In this document: positions 17,116 to 26,521 of the stretch, piece after piece
Layout: each line of letters starts with the position of its first letter
Numbering within the stretch: the stretch's first letter is position 1
Assembly: GCA_052324925.1 (NCBI GenBank)
Contig: JBQPRE010000001.1
Direction: 5' to 3' (one strand)
Source of the DNA: Flavimobilis sp052324925
GTDB taxonomy: Bacteria; Actinomycetota; Actinomycetes; Actinomycetales; Cellulomonadaceae
Length of the DNA stretch: 64,000 nt
Notes under the pieces: model-generated
Seen by the model: only the letters and a program-made list of their open reading frames with translations
Database searches by the model: none
What the model was told of the DNA's origin: nothing
Program-made: the position numbers and the translations under genes

Positions 17116-18801
17116 TCAGTACGTGAACGTCGCGACCCGGCCGTCGAGCTCGGCCGCCATGCGCGCGAGCTCGGCCACGGCCGAGCCCATCTGCTCGACG
17201 GTCCGCGACGAACGGGCGGCAGACTCCGCAACGCCGGTGATGTTGCGCGCGATCTCGGTCGAGCCCGTTGCGGCCTCGGTCACCGAGCGTGACATCTCGG
17301 TCGTCGTCGCGGTCTGCTCCTCGACGGCCGACGCGATCGTCAGCTGGTAGTCGTTAATCTGCGCGACGATCTGCGTGATCTCGCTGATCGCCGTGACCGC
17401 GCCATCCGTGTCGGCCTGGATGGCCTCGACGCGTCGGGCGATGTCCTCCGTGGCGCGCGCGGTCTCCTGCGCGAGCTCCTTGACCTCGCCGGCGACGACC
17501 GCGAAGCCCTTGCCGGCCTCGCCTGCGCGCGCGGCCTCGATGGTCGCGTTGAGGGCGAGCAGGTTGGTCTGCTCGGCGATCGAGGTGATGGCCCGCACGA
17601 CGGCGCCGATCTCCTGCGAGGACGTGCCGAGGCGCGCGACGGTCTCGCTCGTCGTTCCCGCGACGTCGGTCGCGCGTGCGGCGACCTCCGCGGCGCGGGA
17701 CGCGTTCTGTGCGATCTCGCGGATCGAGGCGCCCATCTGCTCGGCGCCTGCGGCCACGGTCTGGACGTTGCGGGAGACCTGGTCGGCTGCGGCCGCGACG
17801 ACCCCGGCCTGCGTGGAGGTCTCGTCGGCGCCCTTGGCGACGTCGACTGCAGCGGTTCCGAGCTCCTCGGCCGCGCTTGCGACGGTCGCGGATGTCTCAC
17901 CGACGCGAGCCAGGGTTCCGGCGATCGTGCCACGCGCGACGTTGAGGCGCTCCGCGGTGATGCCGAGCTCGTCACGACGGACGACGGGTGCGTCGACCGT
18001 GAGGTCGCCCGCGGACATCGCAAGGATGGAGCCTTCGAGGCTCTTGACGGAGCGGCTGACGGACGTGATGACCGAGCGGGACAGCAGGAGCACGACAGCA
18101 GCCGCCGCGATGATGACGACGATCGTGACGATGGTCGAGATGTCGGCGCGAGTCCGGGCCTTGTCAGCGATTCCGTCCATGTACGCGTCGATCTCGACGT
18201 GGGCGTCGTCGAGGGCCGCGACGTACTCGTCGATGACGGGCTGGACGTAGATCGTGTGGAGCTGCGTGAAGGAACCCTCGGCGCTGGATGCACCGTTGAG
18301 CAGGGGCATGAGTCGCGCGTCGCGGACCTCGACGAAGGCGGCAAAGGCCTCGGTGAAGCGCGTCCAGCTGGCGGAGGCACCGTTGAGCGATGCGCTGAGC
18401 TTGTCGATGTTGGCGGTGAGGATCGCGTCGTTCTCGCGCAGCTTGGCACCCCAGGTGTCGCGCTCTGAGGTGGGACCCGCGGCGGCCATCTGGGCGATGA
18501 TCATGCGGCCCTTGAGCTGGTCCTGGTGCACGAGGTTGAGCGGGGCGCCGATGCTCGTGTTGACGGTGGTGATCTCGCTGGACGAGGCCGCGAGGATGTT
18601 GAGCAGGGCGAGCGCGAGGCCACCGATGACCAGGACGCCGGCGATGCCGGAGGCGGTGAGCATGAGCAGGCGACGGCGGATGCTCGCGCTCCTGCGGGTG
18701 CTGGTCGCGGGCGGCGTCGGCGTCGGCGTCGAGCCGGTTTCGTCGTCGTGGGGCGGGAAGCTGGGCGAAGCCAGGTCCACCTCTGGGGTCGTCATCGTCA
18801 T
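17116..18801 (-). CDS. Methyl-accepting chemotaxis protein
   Basis: A 561-residue chemoreceptor. A Pro/Thr-rich cytoplasmic N-terminus (1-40) precedes membrane helix 1 (about 45-70). A four-helix-bundle extracytoplasmic sensor (about 71-220), helix 2 (221-241), HAMP (about 242-295) and the long signalling coiled coil (about 300-561) follow. The hairpin tip is classic: AITSIAEQTNLLALNATIEA and ARAGEAGKGFAVVAGEVKEL. Receptors of this type control CheA/CheW and hence flagellar motion, but no che or fla gene lies in the window, so it is an orphan locus. The ATG at 18801 is chosen for AAGGA upstream; ATG 18795 is also possible. The ligand is unknown. Confidence 0.94.
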   Translation of the reverse strand: MTMTTPEVDLASPSFPPHDDETGSTPTPTPPATSTRRSASIRRRLLMLTASGIAGVLVIGGLALALLNILAASSSEITTVNTSIGAPLNLVHQDQLKGRMIIAQMAAAGPTSERDTWGAKLRENDAILTANIDKLSASLNGASASWTRFTEAFAAFVEVRDARLMPLLNGASSAEGSFTQLHTIYVQPVIDEYVAALDDAHVEIDAYMDGIADKARTRADISTIVTIVVIIAAAAVVLLLSRSVITSVSRSVKSLEGSILAMSAGDLTVDAPVVRRDELGITAERLNVARGTIAGTLARVGETSATVASAAEELGTAAVDVAKGADETSTQAGVVAAAADQVSRNVQTVAAGAEQMGASIREIAQNASRAAEVAARATDVAGTTSETVARLGTSSQEIGAVVRAITSIAEQTNLLALNATIEAARAGEAGKGFAVVAGEVKELAQETARATEDIARRVEAIQADTDGAVTAISEITQIVAQINDYQLTIASAVEEQTATTTEMSRSVTEAATGSTEIARNITGVAESAARSSRTVEQMGSAVAELARMAAELDGRVATFTY

Positions 18802-19069
18802 CTGATCGTCCTTGACTCGGGCTGAGCGGCCACCAGTCCCTTGCGGCAGCTGCGCTTCTGGCCGTCCCATCGGCTGGCGGTGACGGAATGTGAGGGGAAA
18901 CACCAGGGGGCGTGGGCGCGGACGTGCGGGTGCGCTCGGAGGTGGGTCGCGGGGCTGGCGTCGGCGAGGGTCGGGGCCAGTGGTCCCACGTGTGGGGCGC
19001 GTTGGGGTGATGGGGTGGGTATGGCAGGGACAAGGCGACGGGCCTGTCACTCGTCGTGGAAAGGTCGTC

Positions 19070-20662
19070 ATGGACGCGGTCCTCACTCTCCTCGTGGAGC
19101 AGCCGGTTCTCCTTCTTGTCGGGCTCGTCGGTGTGGGTGCGGCGATCGGTCATGTGCAGGTGCGCGGTGTGGCGCTCGGTGCGGCTGCCGTCTTGTTCTG
19201 CGCGCTGTTGTTGGGTGCGTGGGGGGCGTCGCGGGCGATCGAGCTTGAGGTGCCGCACGCGTTTGGCACGTTTGGTCTCACGCTCTTCACGTTCACGGTC
19301 GGGATCGTCTCGGGTGCGGAGTTCTTTGCGTCGTTGCGGCGCAGCCTCACGGTGGTCGGCGCGATGATCGGTGTCGTTGCGGTGGGCGCGGGCGTGGCGG
19401 TGGGCCTGGGCAAGGTGCTGGGGCTGTCGTCGGCGACGGTTGCGGGAACGTTTGCGGGTGCGCTGACGAACACGCCCGCGCTTGCGGCTGCGCGTGATGC
19501 AGCGGGCGATGCGTCGGCTCCGACGGTCGGGTACGCGGTTGCGTACGTGTTCGGTGTCATCGGCATGCTTGTCATCGCGCAGCTGGTGCTGCGTGGGCGC
19601 GGCTCGGACGTGGACGCGCCGCCCGAGATCGTTGAGCGGCCGGTGCGGGTCGAGTTCGCGAGCGGGCAGTCGTTGCGTGAGCTCACGGAGCTCTACGGCG
19701 AGTCGATCGTGTTCTCGCGGTTGCGCCGGGGTGCCGAGGACGCGGCGCCGCGGGCGGCGCTGGACGACGACGTGCTCGAGGTCGGCGACGTCGTCACGGT
19801 CGTCGGTCCTGAGCGGCAGGTCGATGAGATTGCCGCGGCGCTCGGGCACGTGTCGTCGCACATGCTGCGCCAGGACGGACGTGTCGTCGCGATGCGCCGC
19901 ATCACGGTCTCGAGCACGCGGATCGCGGGCCGCACGCTCGAGGAGCTCGAGCTGCACTCGCGCTTCGGCGCCGCGGTGACGCGGCTGCGACGCGGGGATG
20001 TCGATGCGGTGGCGAACTCGCGGACGGTTCTGCAGCTGGGGGATCGGGTGCGCGTCGTGGCGCCGCGCGGTCACATGGCTGAGATCACGAAGATCCTGGG
20101 GGACTCGACGCGCGGGTTCTCGGACATCAACCCGGGGGTGCTCGGTATCGGTCTGGCCCTCGGGGTGCTGCTGGGGCTCGTCGTCCTGCCGATCCCCGGG
20201 GTGCACGTGACGATCGGCGCGGCGGCCGGGACGCTCGTCGTGGGTCTCGTGCTTGGTCGGTTGGGCAGGGTGGGGCCGTTGTCGACGTCGATGTCGTTCT
20301 CGGCTGCTCAGGCGTTGAGCGAGCTGGGCCTGCTCATCTTCCTTGCGCAGGCGGGGCTCGTTGCTGGCGGCCAGGTTGCGCCGGCGTTTGCGTCGGGTGA
20401 GTGGTTGCGCATCGTCGTGCTGGGGGCGGCGGTGACGTTGACCGTGGGCCTGGGGCTGTGGGTGGTGTTGCGCAGGGTGTGCCGTGTGGGCGCGACGACG
20501 ACGTCGGGGATGATCGCCGGAACTCAGACGCAGCCCGCGGTTCTGGCGTTTGCGAACCAGCGCACGGGCTTTGATCCTCGGATCGCGCTCGGGTATGCGC
20601 TCGTGTACCCGGCGGCGATGATCGTGAAGATCGTGGCGGGCGGGATCCTCGGCTCCCTGTGA
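19070..20662 (+). CDS. AspT/YidE-type permease with two TrkA-C domains
   Basis: A 530-residue membrane protein of the aspartate:alanine exchanger (AAE; AspT/YidE/YbjL) family. Two blocks of hydrophobic segments (about 1-170 and 355-530) flank two soluble TrkA-C/RCK_C domains (about 190-265 and 275-345). Family marks are GTFAGALTNTPALAAARDA in the first block and its mirror GMIAGTQTQPAVLAFANQRT in the second, plus ELGLLIFLAQAGLVAGG. Such carriers exchange amino acids or other small anions. The ATG at 19070 has GGAAAGG upstream. It is divergent from the chemoreceptor across 268 bp in which I see no clear operator. The stop lies three bases before the operator region of the next TetR gene. Confidence 0.88.
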   Translation: MDAVLTLLVEQPVLLLVGLVGVGAAIGHVQVRGVALGAAAVLFCALLLGAWGASRAIELEVPHAFGTFGLTLFTFTVGIVSGAEFFASLRRSLTVVGAMIGVVAVGAGVAVGLGKVLGLSSATVAGTFAGALTNTPALAAARDAAGDASAPTVGYAVAYVFGVIGMLVIAQLVLRGRGSDVDAPPEIVERPVRVEFASGQSLRELTELYGESIVFSRLRRGAEDAAPRAALDDDVLEVGDVVTVVGPERQVDEIAAALGHVSSHMLRQDGRVVAMRRITVSSTRIAGRTLEELELHSRFGAAVTRLRRGDVDAVANSRTVLQLGDRVRVVAPRGHMAEITKILGDSTRGFSDINPGVLGIGLALGVLLGLVVLPIPGVHVTIGAAAGTLVVGLVLGRLGRVGPLSTSMSFSAAQALSELGLLIFLAQAGLVAGGQVAPAFASGEWLRIVVLGAAVTLTVGLGLWVVLRRVCRVGATTTSGMIAGTQTQPAVLAFANQRTGFDPRIALGYALVYPAAMIVKIVAGGILGSL

Positions 20663-20665
20663 AGA

Positions 20666-20697
20666 TTGCCCATTGGGCAATGTTGCACAGTGGGCAA
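20666..20697. promoter_or_regulatory. Twin TetR operators before the RND-linked repressor
   Basis: TTGCCCATTGGGCAA (20666-20680) is a perfect 15-bp palindrome. TTGCACAGTGGGCAA (20683-20697) is a near copy with one mismatched arm position. Centres are 17 bp apart. They immediately precede, and the second overlaps, the likely promoter of the TetR gene, indicating autorepression. Confidence 0.75.
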
Positions 20698-20712
20698 CTG
20701 CATGCCTAGGGT
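20683..20712 (+). promoter_or_regulatory. Probable promoter of the TetR gene, giving a leaderless transcript
   Basis: TTGCAC (20683-20688) and TAGGGT (20707-20712) are separated by 18 bp. A start about seven bases past the -10 would coincide with the GTG at 20719, so the mRNA would have no 5' leader. The -35 lies inside the second operator. Confidence 0.5.
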
Positions 20713-20718
20713 GACCCG

Positions 20719-21360
20719 GTGACTGCTTCGTTGCGCGACCTCAAGAAGGCCGCGACCGCGCACGACCTCGCCGCGACGGCGCTCGCCCTCGTGCGTGAAC
20801 GCGGCTACGACGCCGTGACGATCGACCAGATCGCTGAGCGCGCAGGCTATTCGCGCCGCACGTTCGCCAACCACTTCGGTGGCAAGGCCGAGGCCGTCGT
20901 CGACGGCTTCCTTGAGCGGGTGCGACCCGAGGCGATCGATGAGACGAGCGCACCGCACTCCTTCAGCGACCTCGTCGACGGGACCGAGGCGTTCATCAGC
21001 GCGCTGTGCGAAGGCCCCGCCCTCGACGACATCCGCGACTTCGTCGTCATCGCCCGCGAACACCCCGTCGTCGAGTCCACCGCGCACGCCCGCATGCAGG
21101 CGTTCCGCGGCTCCGCGACGCTGCAGCTGCTTGCGCACCGCTTCGGAGAGACGCGATCGACTCTCTACATCTCGGCCGTCGTCGGACTGCTCGGAGGAGC
21201 CCTGCACGTCCTGCACGACGAGCTCGGCGAACCGTGCGGGCCGCCTGATCTCACCCCGCGCGTCCGCGCACGGCTGCGCGACCTCATCACCGAGGCGTTT
21301 GGCTACCTCCGGCACGGCTTCGTGCCCGGCCCCCGCGCAGAGGCGGACCCGGCGCCCTAG
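20719..21360 (+). CDS. TetR family repressor next to an RND pump
   Basis: A 213-residue TetR/AcrR-type regulator. The HTH occupies about residues 12-60 (ALALVRERGYDAVTIDQIAERAGYSRRTFANHFGGKAEAV), followed by a helical sensor domain. The GTG at 20719 has at best a weak SD, and the promoter spacing suggests a leaderless mRNA. Twin TTGCnCAnTGGGCAA-type operators precede it. The RND pump gene follows 129 bp downstream on the same strand, so the regulator probably controls its own transcription and, by read-through or a shared promoter, the pump. Confidence 0.9.
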   Translation: MTASLRDLKKAATAHDLAATALALVRERGYDAVTIDQIAERAGYSRRTFANHFGGKAEAVVDGFLERVRPEAIDETSAPHSFSDLVDGTEAFISALCEGPALDDIRDFVVIAREHPVVESTAHARMQAFRGSATLQLLAHRFGETRSTLYISAVVGLLGGALHVLHDELGEPCGPPDLTPRVRARLRDLITEAFGYLRHGFVPGPRAEADPAP

Positions 21361-21489
21361 CGACCCCGCCCCTAGCGACCCCGCCTCCCTGGCGGTCCCG
21401 CCTCACCCCAGAACCTCTCCGCCCAGTCAGACCCGCTCCGCCCCGCACGACCGTCTCCGCCCAGCACGCATTCACAGGACAGGATCCCC

Positions 21490-24400
21490 GTGCATCAGCT
21501 CTCCGTCTTCTCACTGAAGAACCGCGCACTCATCGCGCTCGTCACGGTGGTCGTCGCCGTCTTCGGCGCGCTCGCCTTCACGTCGCTCAAGCAAGAGCTC
21601 ATCCCCTCGATCGAGGTTCCGCAGCTTGCGGTCATGACGGTCCACCCCGGTGCGTCGGCCGAGGTCGTCGCGAGCGACGTCACCGCCCCGCTCGAGAAGG
21701 CGTTGCAGACGGTCCCGGGCCTGCTCGGCACGACGTCGACGTCGTCGACGGGTGTCTCGGTCGTCCTCGCCGAGTTCGAGTTCGGGACGGACACCGCCAA
21801 GGTCGAGCAGAAGATGACGCAGGCGATCAGCCGCATCCGCTCGTTCTTGCCTGAGAACACGGATCCGTCTGTCATCGCGATCAGCCTGGACGACTTCCCC
21901 GTCATCCAGGTCGCGGTCTCCGCCAACAACACGGCGTCGCTCGCGGGCGTCCTCGCTGACTCGGTCGTCCCGCAGCTCGAGCGCCTCGAGGGCGTCGCGT
22001 CGGCGTCGATCGTCGGCGCGCCTGGCCCGCGGGTGTCGATCACACCGCGTGCGCAGGACATGGCGGCCTACGGCGTGGGACCGCAGCAGATCGGCGCGCT
22101 GCTCATGCAGAACGGTGTGCTCATGCCTGCGGGCACGATCGTCGAGAGCACCAAGGAGATGGCGGTCCAGGTCGGCTCGCGCCTCACGTCGGTCGAGGAC
22201 ATCGCGGCCCTGCCGATCGTGCTCGGCCCGGGCTCGGGCGAGACCACGCTCGCGGACGTCGCTGACGTCGAGATGACGACGGACCCCACGTCGTCGTACT
22301 CGCTCGTCAACGGCAAGAAGGCGCTCACGCTCTCGGTGACGAAGCTGCCCGACGCCAACACGGTTGATGTCTCACAGGCTGTGCGTGACGCCCTGCCTGC
22401 CCTCGAGGCCACGATTGCGGGCGCGTCGTTCAGCGTGCTCGTCGACCAGGCGCCCTTCATCGAGGAGTCGATCAGCGGGCTCGCGACCGAGGGTCTGCTC
22501 GGCCTCGTCATGGCGATCATCGTCATTCTCGGGTTTCTGCGCTCGGGCCGCGCGACGCTCGTCACGGCGGTCTCGATCCCGGTGTCGCTCCTCATCGCGT
22601 TCGTCGGCATGCAGGCGGCGGGCTACACGCTGAACATTCTCTCGCTCGGTGGTCTGACGATCGCGATCGGGCGCATCGTCGACGACTCGATCGTCGTCAT
22701 CGAGAACGTCGAACGCCATATGCGGTACGGCAAGTCGAGGCGGGCGACGATCGTCGACGCGGTGCGCGAGGTGGGCGGCGCCATCACGGCTTCGACCGTG
22801 ACGACGGTTGCGGTGTTCGTGCCGATCGCGCTCGTGGGCGGCATGGCGGGCGTGCTCTTCCGTCCGTTCGCGTTCACGGTCGCGATCGCGATGGGTGCCT
22901 CGCTCCTCGTCTCGCTCACGATCGTTCCGGTGCTCGCGTTCTGGTTCCTCAAGTGGCGTGGTCACGGCGCAGCCGTGACGAGCGACGCTGTGACGAGCGA
23001 CGCCGACGCGACCGTCGTCGACCCGGCTGCAGCCGGGACGGCGGCGACCGAGACCGCAGGGAACGCGGCCGAGCCCGCCAACGAGTTCGAGGACGAGGAC
23101 GCGGGCGCGATCCAGCGCGTCTACGGTCGCCTGCTCGACAAGGTGCTCGCGCACCGGTGGATCACGGTTGGCGCGGCGGTTCTCGTCCTCATGGGGACCG
23201 TTGCTCTCACCCCCCTGCTCAAGACGAGCTTCCTCGGCGACATGGCGCAGAACTCGCTCGGCATCACGCAGCAGGTCAAGCCCGGCACGAGCCTTGACGC
23301 GCAGCTGAAGACGGCGCAGCAGGTCGGCAACGCGCTGCGTCAGGTCAAGGGTGTCGAGCTCGTGGCGGCGACAGTAGGCCAGACCGACCAGAGCATGCTG
23401 CTCGGCGGTGGTGGCGGTATCTCGTACTCGCTGACGACGGCCGCTGACGGCGACCAGGAACGCATCGAGGCCGACGTGCGTGCGGCTGTCGTGGCGATCG
23501 TCGACGAGGACGACGTGACGATCTCGCCGTTCGCGGGCATGGGCATGTCGAACGATGTCGAGATCGCTGTGTCGGGGACGGATGCGCAGCTCGTGGCGAA
23601 GGGCACGGAGGCGATTGCTGAGGCGATGCGTCCGCTCGACGGAGCCCGTCAGGTCTCGACGACGCTCGCGGCGGCTCGTCCGACGGTCTCGGTGGTCATC
23701 GACCGCACTAAGGCCGCGATGGCAGGGCTGACGGAGTCAGCGTTGTCGCAGGCGATCGGCGGCATGATCACCCCGCAGCAGGTGGGTGCGGTGACGTTCG
23801 ACGGCTCGTCGATCGACGTCTTCCTCACGCCTGAGGAGCCGGCAGGGTCGGTCGAGGCGATTCGTCAGCTGCCGCTCGGTGAGGGCTTCACGGTCGGTGA
23901 CGTGGCCACGGTCGAGGTGGTGGACGGGCCGGTCGCGATCACGACGGCGAACGGTGTGCGCAACCAGCTCGTCAAGGTGACGCCGCAGTCGGACGACCTG
24001 GGCCAGGTGGCTTCGGTCGTGCAGGAGGCGCTCGACGGCGTCGACCTGCCTGACGGTGTGACAGCGGAGCTCGGTGGGGTGACAGCTGAGCAGTCGAAGG
24101 CCTTCGCTCAGCTGGGTCTGGCGATGCTCGCTGCGATCCTCATCGTCTACGTCGTCATGGTGGCGACGTTCCGGTCGCTCCTGCACCCGCTGCTGCTGCT
24201 CGTCTCGGTTCCGTTCGCGGCGACCGGTGCGATCCTGCTGCAGGTGGCGACGCAGATCCCGCTGGGTGTTCCGTCGCTCATCGGTGTGCTCATGCTCATC
24301 GGCATCGTCGTGACCAACGCGATCGTGCTCATCGACCTCGTCAAGCAGTACCGAGATCGTGGCAGGTCGATGACCGACGCACTGCGCCTGGGTGCGATCC

Positions 24401-24627
24401 ACCGTGTTCGACCGATCCTCATGACGGCTGCGGCGACGATCCTCGCGCTCACGCCGATGGCGATCGGGGTGACCGGCCACGGTGGATTTATCTCCCAGCC
24501 GCTTGCGATCGTCGTTATTGGTGGTTTGCTGTCGTCGACGCTCATGACGCTCGTCGTCCTGCCGGCGGTCTATCACCTGGTCGAATCGATCGGGAAGCGC
24601 GGACAGACGCGCGTTCTCGAGGACTGA
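21490..24627 (+). CDS. RND efflux permease (HAE/AcrB-like)
   Basis: A 1045-residue RND family permease of the HAE type, with the duplicated layout of helix, large extracytoplasmic domain and six-helix block. The N-terminus (LKNRALIALVTVVVAVFGALAF) is typical. The proton-relay region GRIVDDSIVVIENVERH lies near residue 396, and the mirrored GIVVTNAIVLIDLVKQYRDRG near residue 938. A charged, Ala/Thr-rich cytoplasmic loop (about 495-545) separates the halves. No periplasmic adaptor or outer channel gene is adjacent, as expected for a Gram-positive cell, so it probably acts in the single membrane. GTG 21490 has AGGACAGGA upstream. Control by the preceding TetR regulator is inferred. The substrate is unknown. 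Confidence 0.93.
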   Translation: MHQLSVFSLKNRALIALVTVVVAVFGALAFTSLKQELIPSIEVPQLAVMTVHPGASAEVVASDVTAPLEKALQTVPGLLGTTSTSSTGVSVVLAEFEFGTDTAKVEQKMTQAISRIRSFLPENTDPSVIAISLDDFPVIQVAVSANNTASLAGVLADSVVPQLERLEGVASASIVGAPGPRVSITPRAQDMAAYGVGPQQIGALLMQNGVLMPAGTIVESTKEMAVQVGSRLTSVEDIAALPIVLGPGSGETTLADVADVEMTTDPTSSYSLVNGKKALTLSVTKLPDANTVDVSQAVRDALPALEATIAGASFSVLVDQAPFIEESISGLATEGLLGLVMAIIVILGFLRSGRATLVTAVSIPVSLLIAFVGMQAAGYTLNILSLGGLTIAIGRIVDDSIVVIENVERHMRYGKSRRATIVDAVREVGGAITASTVTTVAVFVPIALVGGMAGVLFRPFAFTVAIAMGASLLVSLTIVPVLAFWFLKWRGHGAAVTSDAVTSDADATVVDPAAAGTAATETAGNAAEPANEFEDEDAGAIQRVYGRLLDKVLAHRWITVGAAVLVLMGTVALTPLLKTSFLGDMAQNSLGITQQVKPGTSLDAQLKTAQQVGNALRQVKGVELVAATVGQTDQSMLLGGGGGISYSLTTAADGDQERIEADVRAAVVAIVDEDDVTISPFAGMGMSNDVEIAVSGTDAQLVAKGTEAIAEAMRPLDGARQVSTTLAAARPTVSVVIDRTKAAMAGLTESALSQAIGGMITPQQVGAVTFDGSSIDVFLTPEEPAGSVEAIRQLPLGEGFTVGDVATVEVVDGPVAITTANGVRNQLVKVTPQSDDLGQVASVVQEALDGVDLPDGVTAELGGVTAEQSKAFAQLGLAMLAAILIVYVVMVATFRSLLHPLLLLVSVPFAATGAILLQVATQIPLGVPSLIGVLMLIGIVVTNAIVLIDLVKQYRDRGRSMTDALRLGAIHRVRPILMTAAATILALTPMAIGVTGHGGFISQPLAIVVIGGLLSSTLMTLVVLPAVYHLVESIGKRGQTRVLED

Positions 24628-24638
24628 GAGGGGCTCAG

Positions 24639-25370
24639 ATGCACCCGTTCGTGCTCATCGCGACGCGCGCCGAGGACGAGATCGCCGATGTGGAGCACGC
24701 GGCGTACCTCGAGCTCGGTGGGCTCGCGCCGCACGAGCTCGTTCGGGTGCGTCTTGAGCAGGGGCCGATGCCCGAGCTCGATCTTGCTGCTGTCTCGGGC
24801 GTGATCGTCGCGGGCAGCCCGTTCACGTCGTCGGTTCCGGCGGGCTCGAAGAGTGCGACGCAGGTGCGGGTCGAGGCAGAGATCTCGGCGCTGCTCGACG
24901 AGGTGCTCGCGCGTGACGTGCCGTACCTGGGTGCGTGCTACGGCGTCGGGACGCTCGGAACCAAGATCGGCGCGATCGTCGGCCCAGAGTTCGGGGAGCC
25001 TGCGGGAACGATCGACGTCGCGCTGACGGACGAGGGTCGGGCGGACCCGCTCCTTGCGGGCCTGCCGGACGTCTTCGCGGCGTACGTCGGGCACAAGGAG
25101 GCCGTGACGTCGCTCCCGCCCCACGCGGTGCTGCTCGCGACGGGCACCGCGTGCCCCGTGCAGATGTTCCGGGTGGGGCGGGCGGCGTACGCCACGCAGT
25201 TTCACCCGGAGCTCACGCGTGACGCGTACGTGCAGCGCCTCGAGGCGTACGCGGGCCACGGCTACTACGCGCCCGACGAGGCCGAGGCGGTTCTTGCGAC
25301 GGCCCGGGCGAGCGACGCTCCGGAGCCGCCGCGCATCTTGCGGCGCTTCGTCGAGCTCTTCGCGCGCTAG
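24639..25370 (+). CDS. Class I glutamine amidotransferase-like protein
   Basis: A 243-residue cytoplasmic protein with a GATase1 fold like the amidotransferase part of GMP synthase. The catalytic triad is visible: nucleophile Cys100 in LGACYGVGTLG, and His189 with Glu191 in TQFHPELT. The oxyanion strand VSGVIVAGSPF comes earlier. No synthetase domain is attached, so it belongs to the stand-alone GMP-synthase-like group whose members cleave gamma-glutamyl bonds or serve unknown partners. It starts 11 bp after the RND pump gene and is probably cotranscribed. The real substrate is not indicated. Confidence 0.9.
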   Translation: MHPFVLIATRAEDEIADVEHAAYLELGGLAPHELVRVRLEQGPMPELDLAAVSGVIVAGSPFTSSVPAGSKSATQVRVEAEISALLDEVLARDVPYLGACYGVGTLGTKIGAIVGPEFGEPAGTIDVALTDEGRADPLLAGLPDVFAAYVGHKEAVTSLPPHAVLLATGTACPVQMFRVGRAAYATQFHPELTRDAYVQRLEAYAGHGYYAPDEAEAVLATARASDAPEPPRILRRFVELFAR

Positions 25371-25378
25371 CTAGCGCG
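25363..25378. terminator. Perfect 16-bp palindrome spanning the amidotransferase stop codon
   Basis: CGCGCTAGCTAGCGCG is a perfect palindrome containing the TAG stop at 25368-25370. It could form a small hairpin at the mRNA end or serve as a protein site. It has no loop beyond the central bases and no U-tract, so its role is uncertain. Confidence 0.3.
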
Positions 25379-25423
25379 TCGCCCCCGATGGCGAGCGCTC
25401 TCGCCGCGCGGGACGATCAGTCC

Positions 25424-26467
25424 ATGACACCGGTCGACGAGCCTCGCGCCCCCCGCCGCTCTCCGCTGACCGTCGCACGCGCGACGGTCAGAGCGTTTCT
25501 TGCGGACCGCGGGACGGATGTCGCGGCTGCGTTGACGTTCTACGCGGTGCTTGCGATCGCGCCTGCGGCGGCGGCTCTGCTGTCGATCGTCGGCCTTGTC
25601 GAGAACCGGCAGTCCGTCGTCGACGAGATCATGGGGGTGCTGCGCGAGGTGGCGTCGCCCGAGGTCGTCGAGACGGTGGGCGGTATCCTCACGCGTCTGG
25701 CCGAGAGCGGAGGGGCGGGGCTCGCCTTCGTCGTCGGTCTTGTCGTCGCGCTCTGGTCGGCCTCGGCGTTCGTCACGGCGTTCTCACGAGCGATGAATAC
25801 CGTGCACGGTGTTGAGGAGGGGCGGCCCGTGTGGGTGCTGCGGCCGCTCATGGCGGCGCTCACGGTCGTGCTCGTGCTCGTGGCTGCGATCGTCGCTGTG
25901 CTGCTCGTCGTCTCGAGCGACGTGGCGCGGGCGTTGGGTGAGCCGATCGGGCTGAGCGACACGTTCGTCACGCTGTTCGCCTGGGGTCGCTGGCCGCTCG
26001 TCCTTGTCGCGCTCGTGCTGCTCGTCTCGTTGCTCTACCACTGGACGCCGAACGTGCGGCCGGGACGGTTCCGGCTCCTGTCGGCGGGGGCGGCGGTGGC
26101 GATCGGGGTCATCCTCGTCGCGAGCTGGGGCTTCGGCTTCTACGTGAGCAACTTCGGGAGCTACGACCGCACGTACGGGGCGCTCGCGAGCGTCGTCGTC
26201 GTGCTCGTGTGGCTGTGGATCTGCTCGATGATCCTCGTCCTGGGGGCAGAGCTTGATCACGAGCTGCTGCGGGGCCGCCAGCTGCGGGCGGGCATGCATG
26301 CGTCGGAGCGTGCGCTCCTGCCCGTGCGCTCGACCGCTGGCATCGAGAAGCGGGCGCGTGCCTCGGCGAAGGCAGCCGAGCGTGACGAGGCCGTGCGGCG
26401 TGCGGCGCTTGCGACCTTGGTCACCGCGGATGGGACGCACACAGGTCCAGCGTCCGCTGGCCGATAG
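25424..26467 (+). CDS. YihY/BrkB family membrane protein
   Basis: A protein of 347 residues (359 if the upstream ATG at 25388 is used) of the YihY/virulence factor BrkB family. Six or so membrane segments span about residues 30-290. Family motifs include DVAAALTFYAVLAIAPAAAALLSIVG near the start, LWSASAFVTAFSRAMNTVHGV, and NFGSYDRTYGALASVVVVLVWLWI with ILVLGAELDHEL near the end. Once called RNase BN, the family is now considered a membrane protein of unknown transport role. ATG 25424 has a weak GGAC nine bases upstream; ATG 25388 has no SD. A basic, Ala-rich cytoplasmic tail follows. The CDP-alcohol phosphatidyltransferase gene follows by 54 bp. Confidence 0.9.
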   Translation: MTPVDEPRAPRRSPLTVARATVRAFLADRGTDVAAALTFYAVLAIAPAAAALLSIVGLVENRQSVVDEIMGVLREVASPEVVETVGGILTRLAESGGAGLAFVVGLVVALWSASAFVTAFSRAMNTVHGVEEGRPVWVLRPLMAALTVVLVLVAAIVAVLLVVSSDVARALGEPIGLSDTFVTLFAWGRWPLVLVALVLLVSLLYHWTPNVRPGRFRLLSAGAAVAIGVILVASWGFGFYVSNFGSYDRTYGALASVVVVLVWLWICSMILVLGAELDHELLRGRQLRAGMHASERALLPVRSTAGIEKRARASAKAAERDEAVRRAALATLVTADGTHTGPASAGR

Positions 26468-26521
26468 GCTGACGCGCAGCGTGGGCCTGTCGCGGGCCCG
26501 CTATGAAAGGAAGGACGGCAG

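Noticed and set aside
18164..20680. A long minus-strand open frame of more than 800 codons opposite the AspT-like gene
   Set aside because: The product is an Arg/His/Asp-rich low-complexity sequence with no domain, and it lies antisense to a clear transporter gene. Such frames are routine in DNA of this G+C content.
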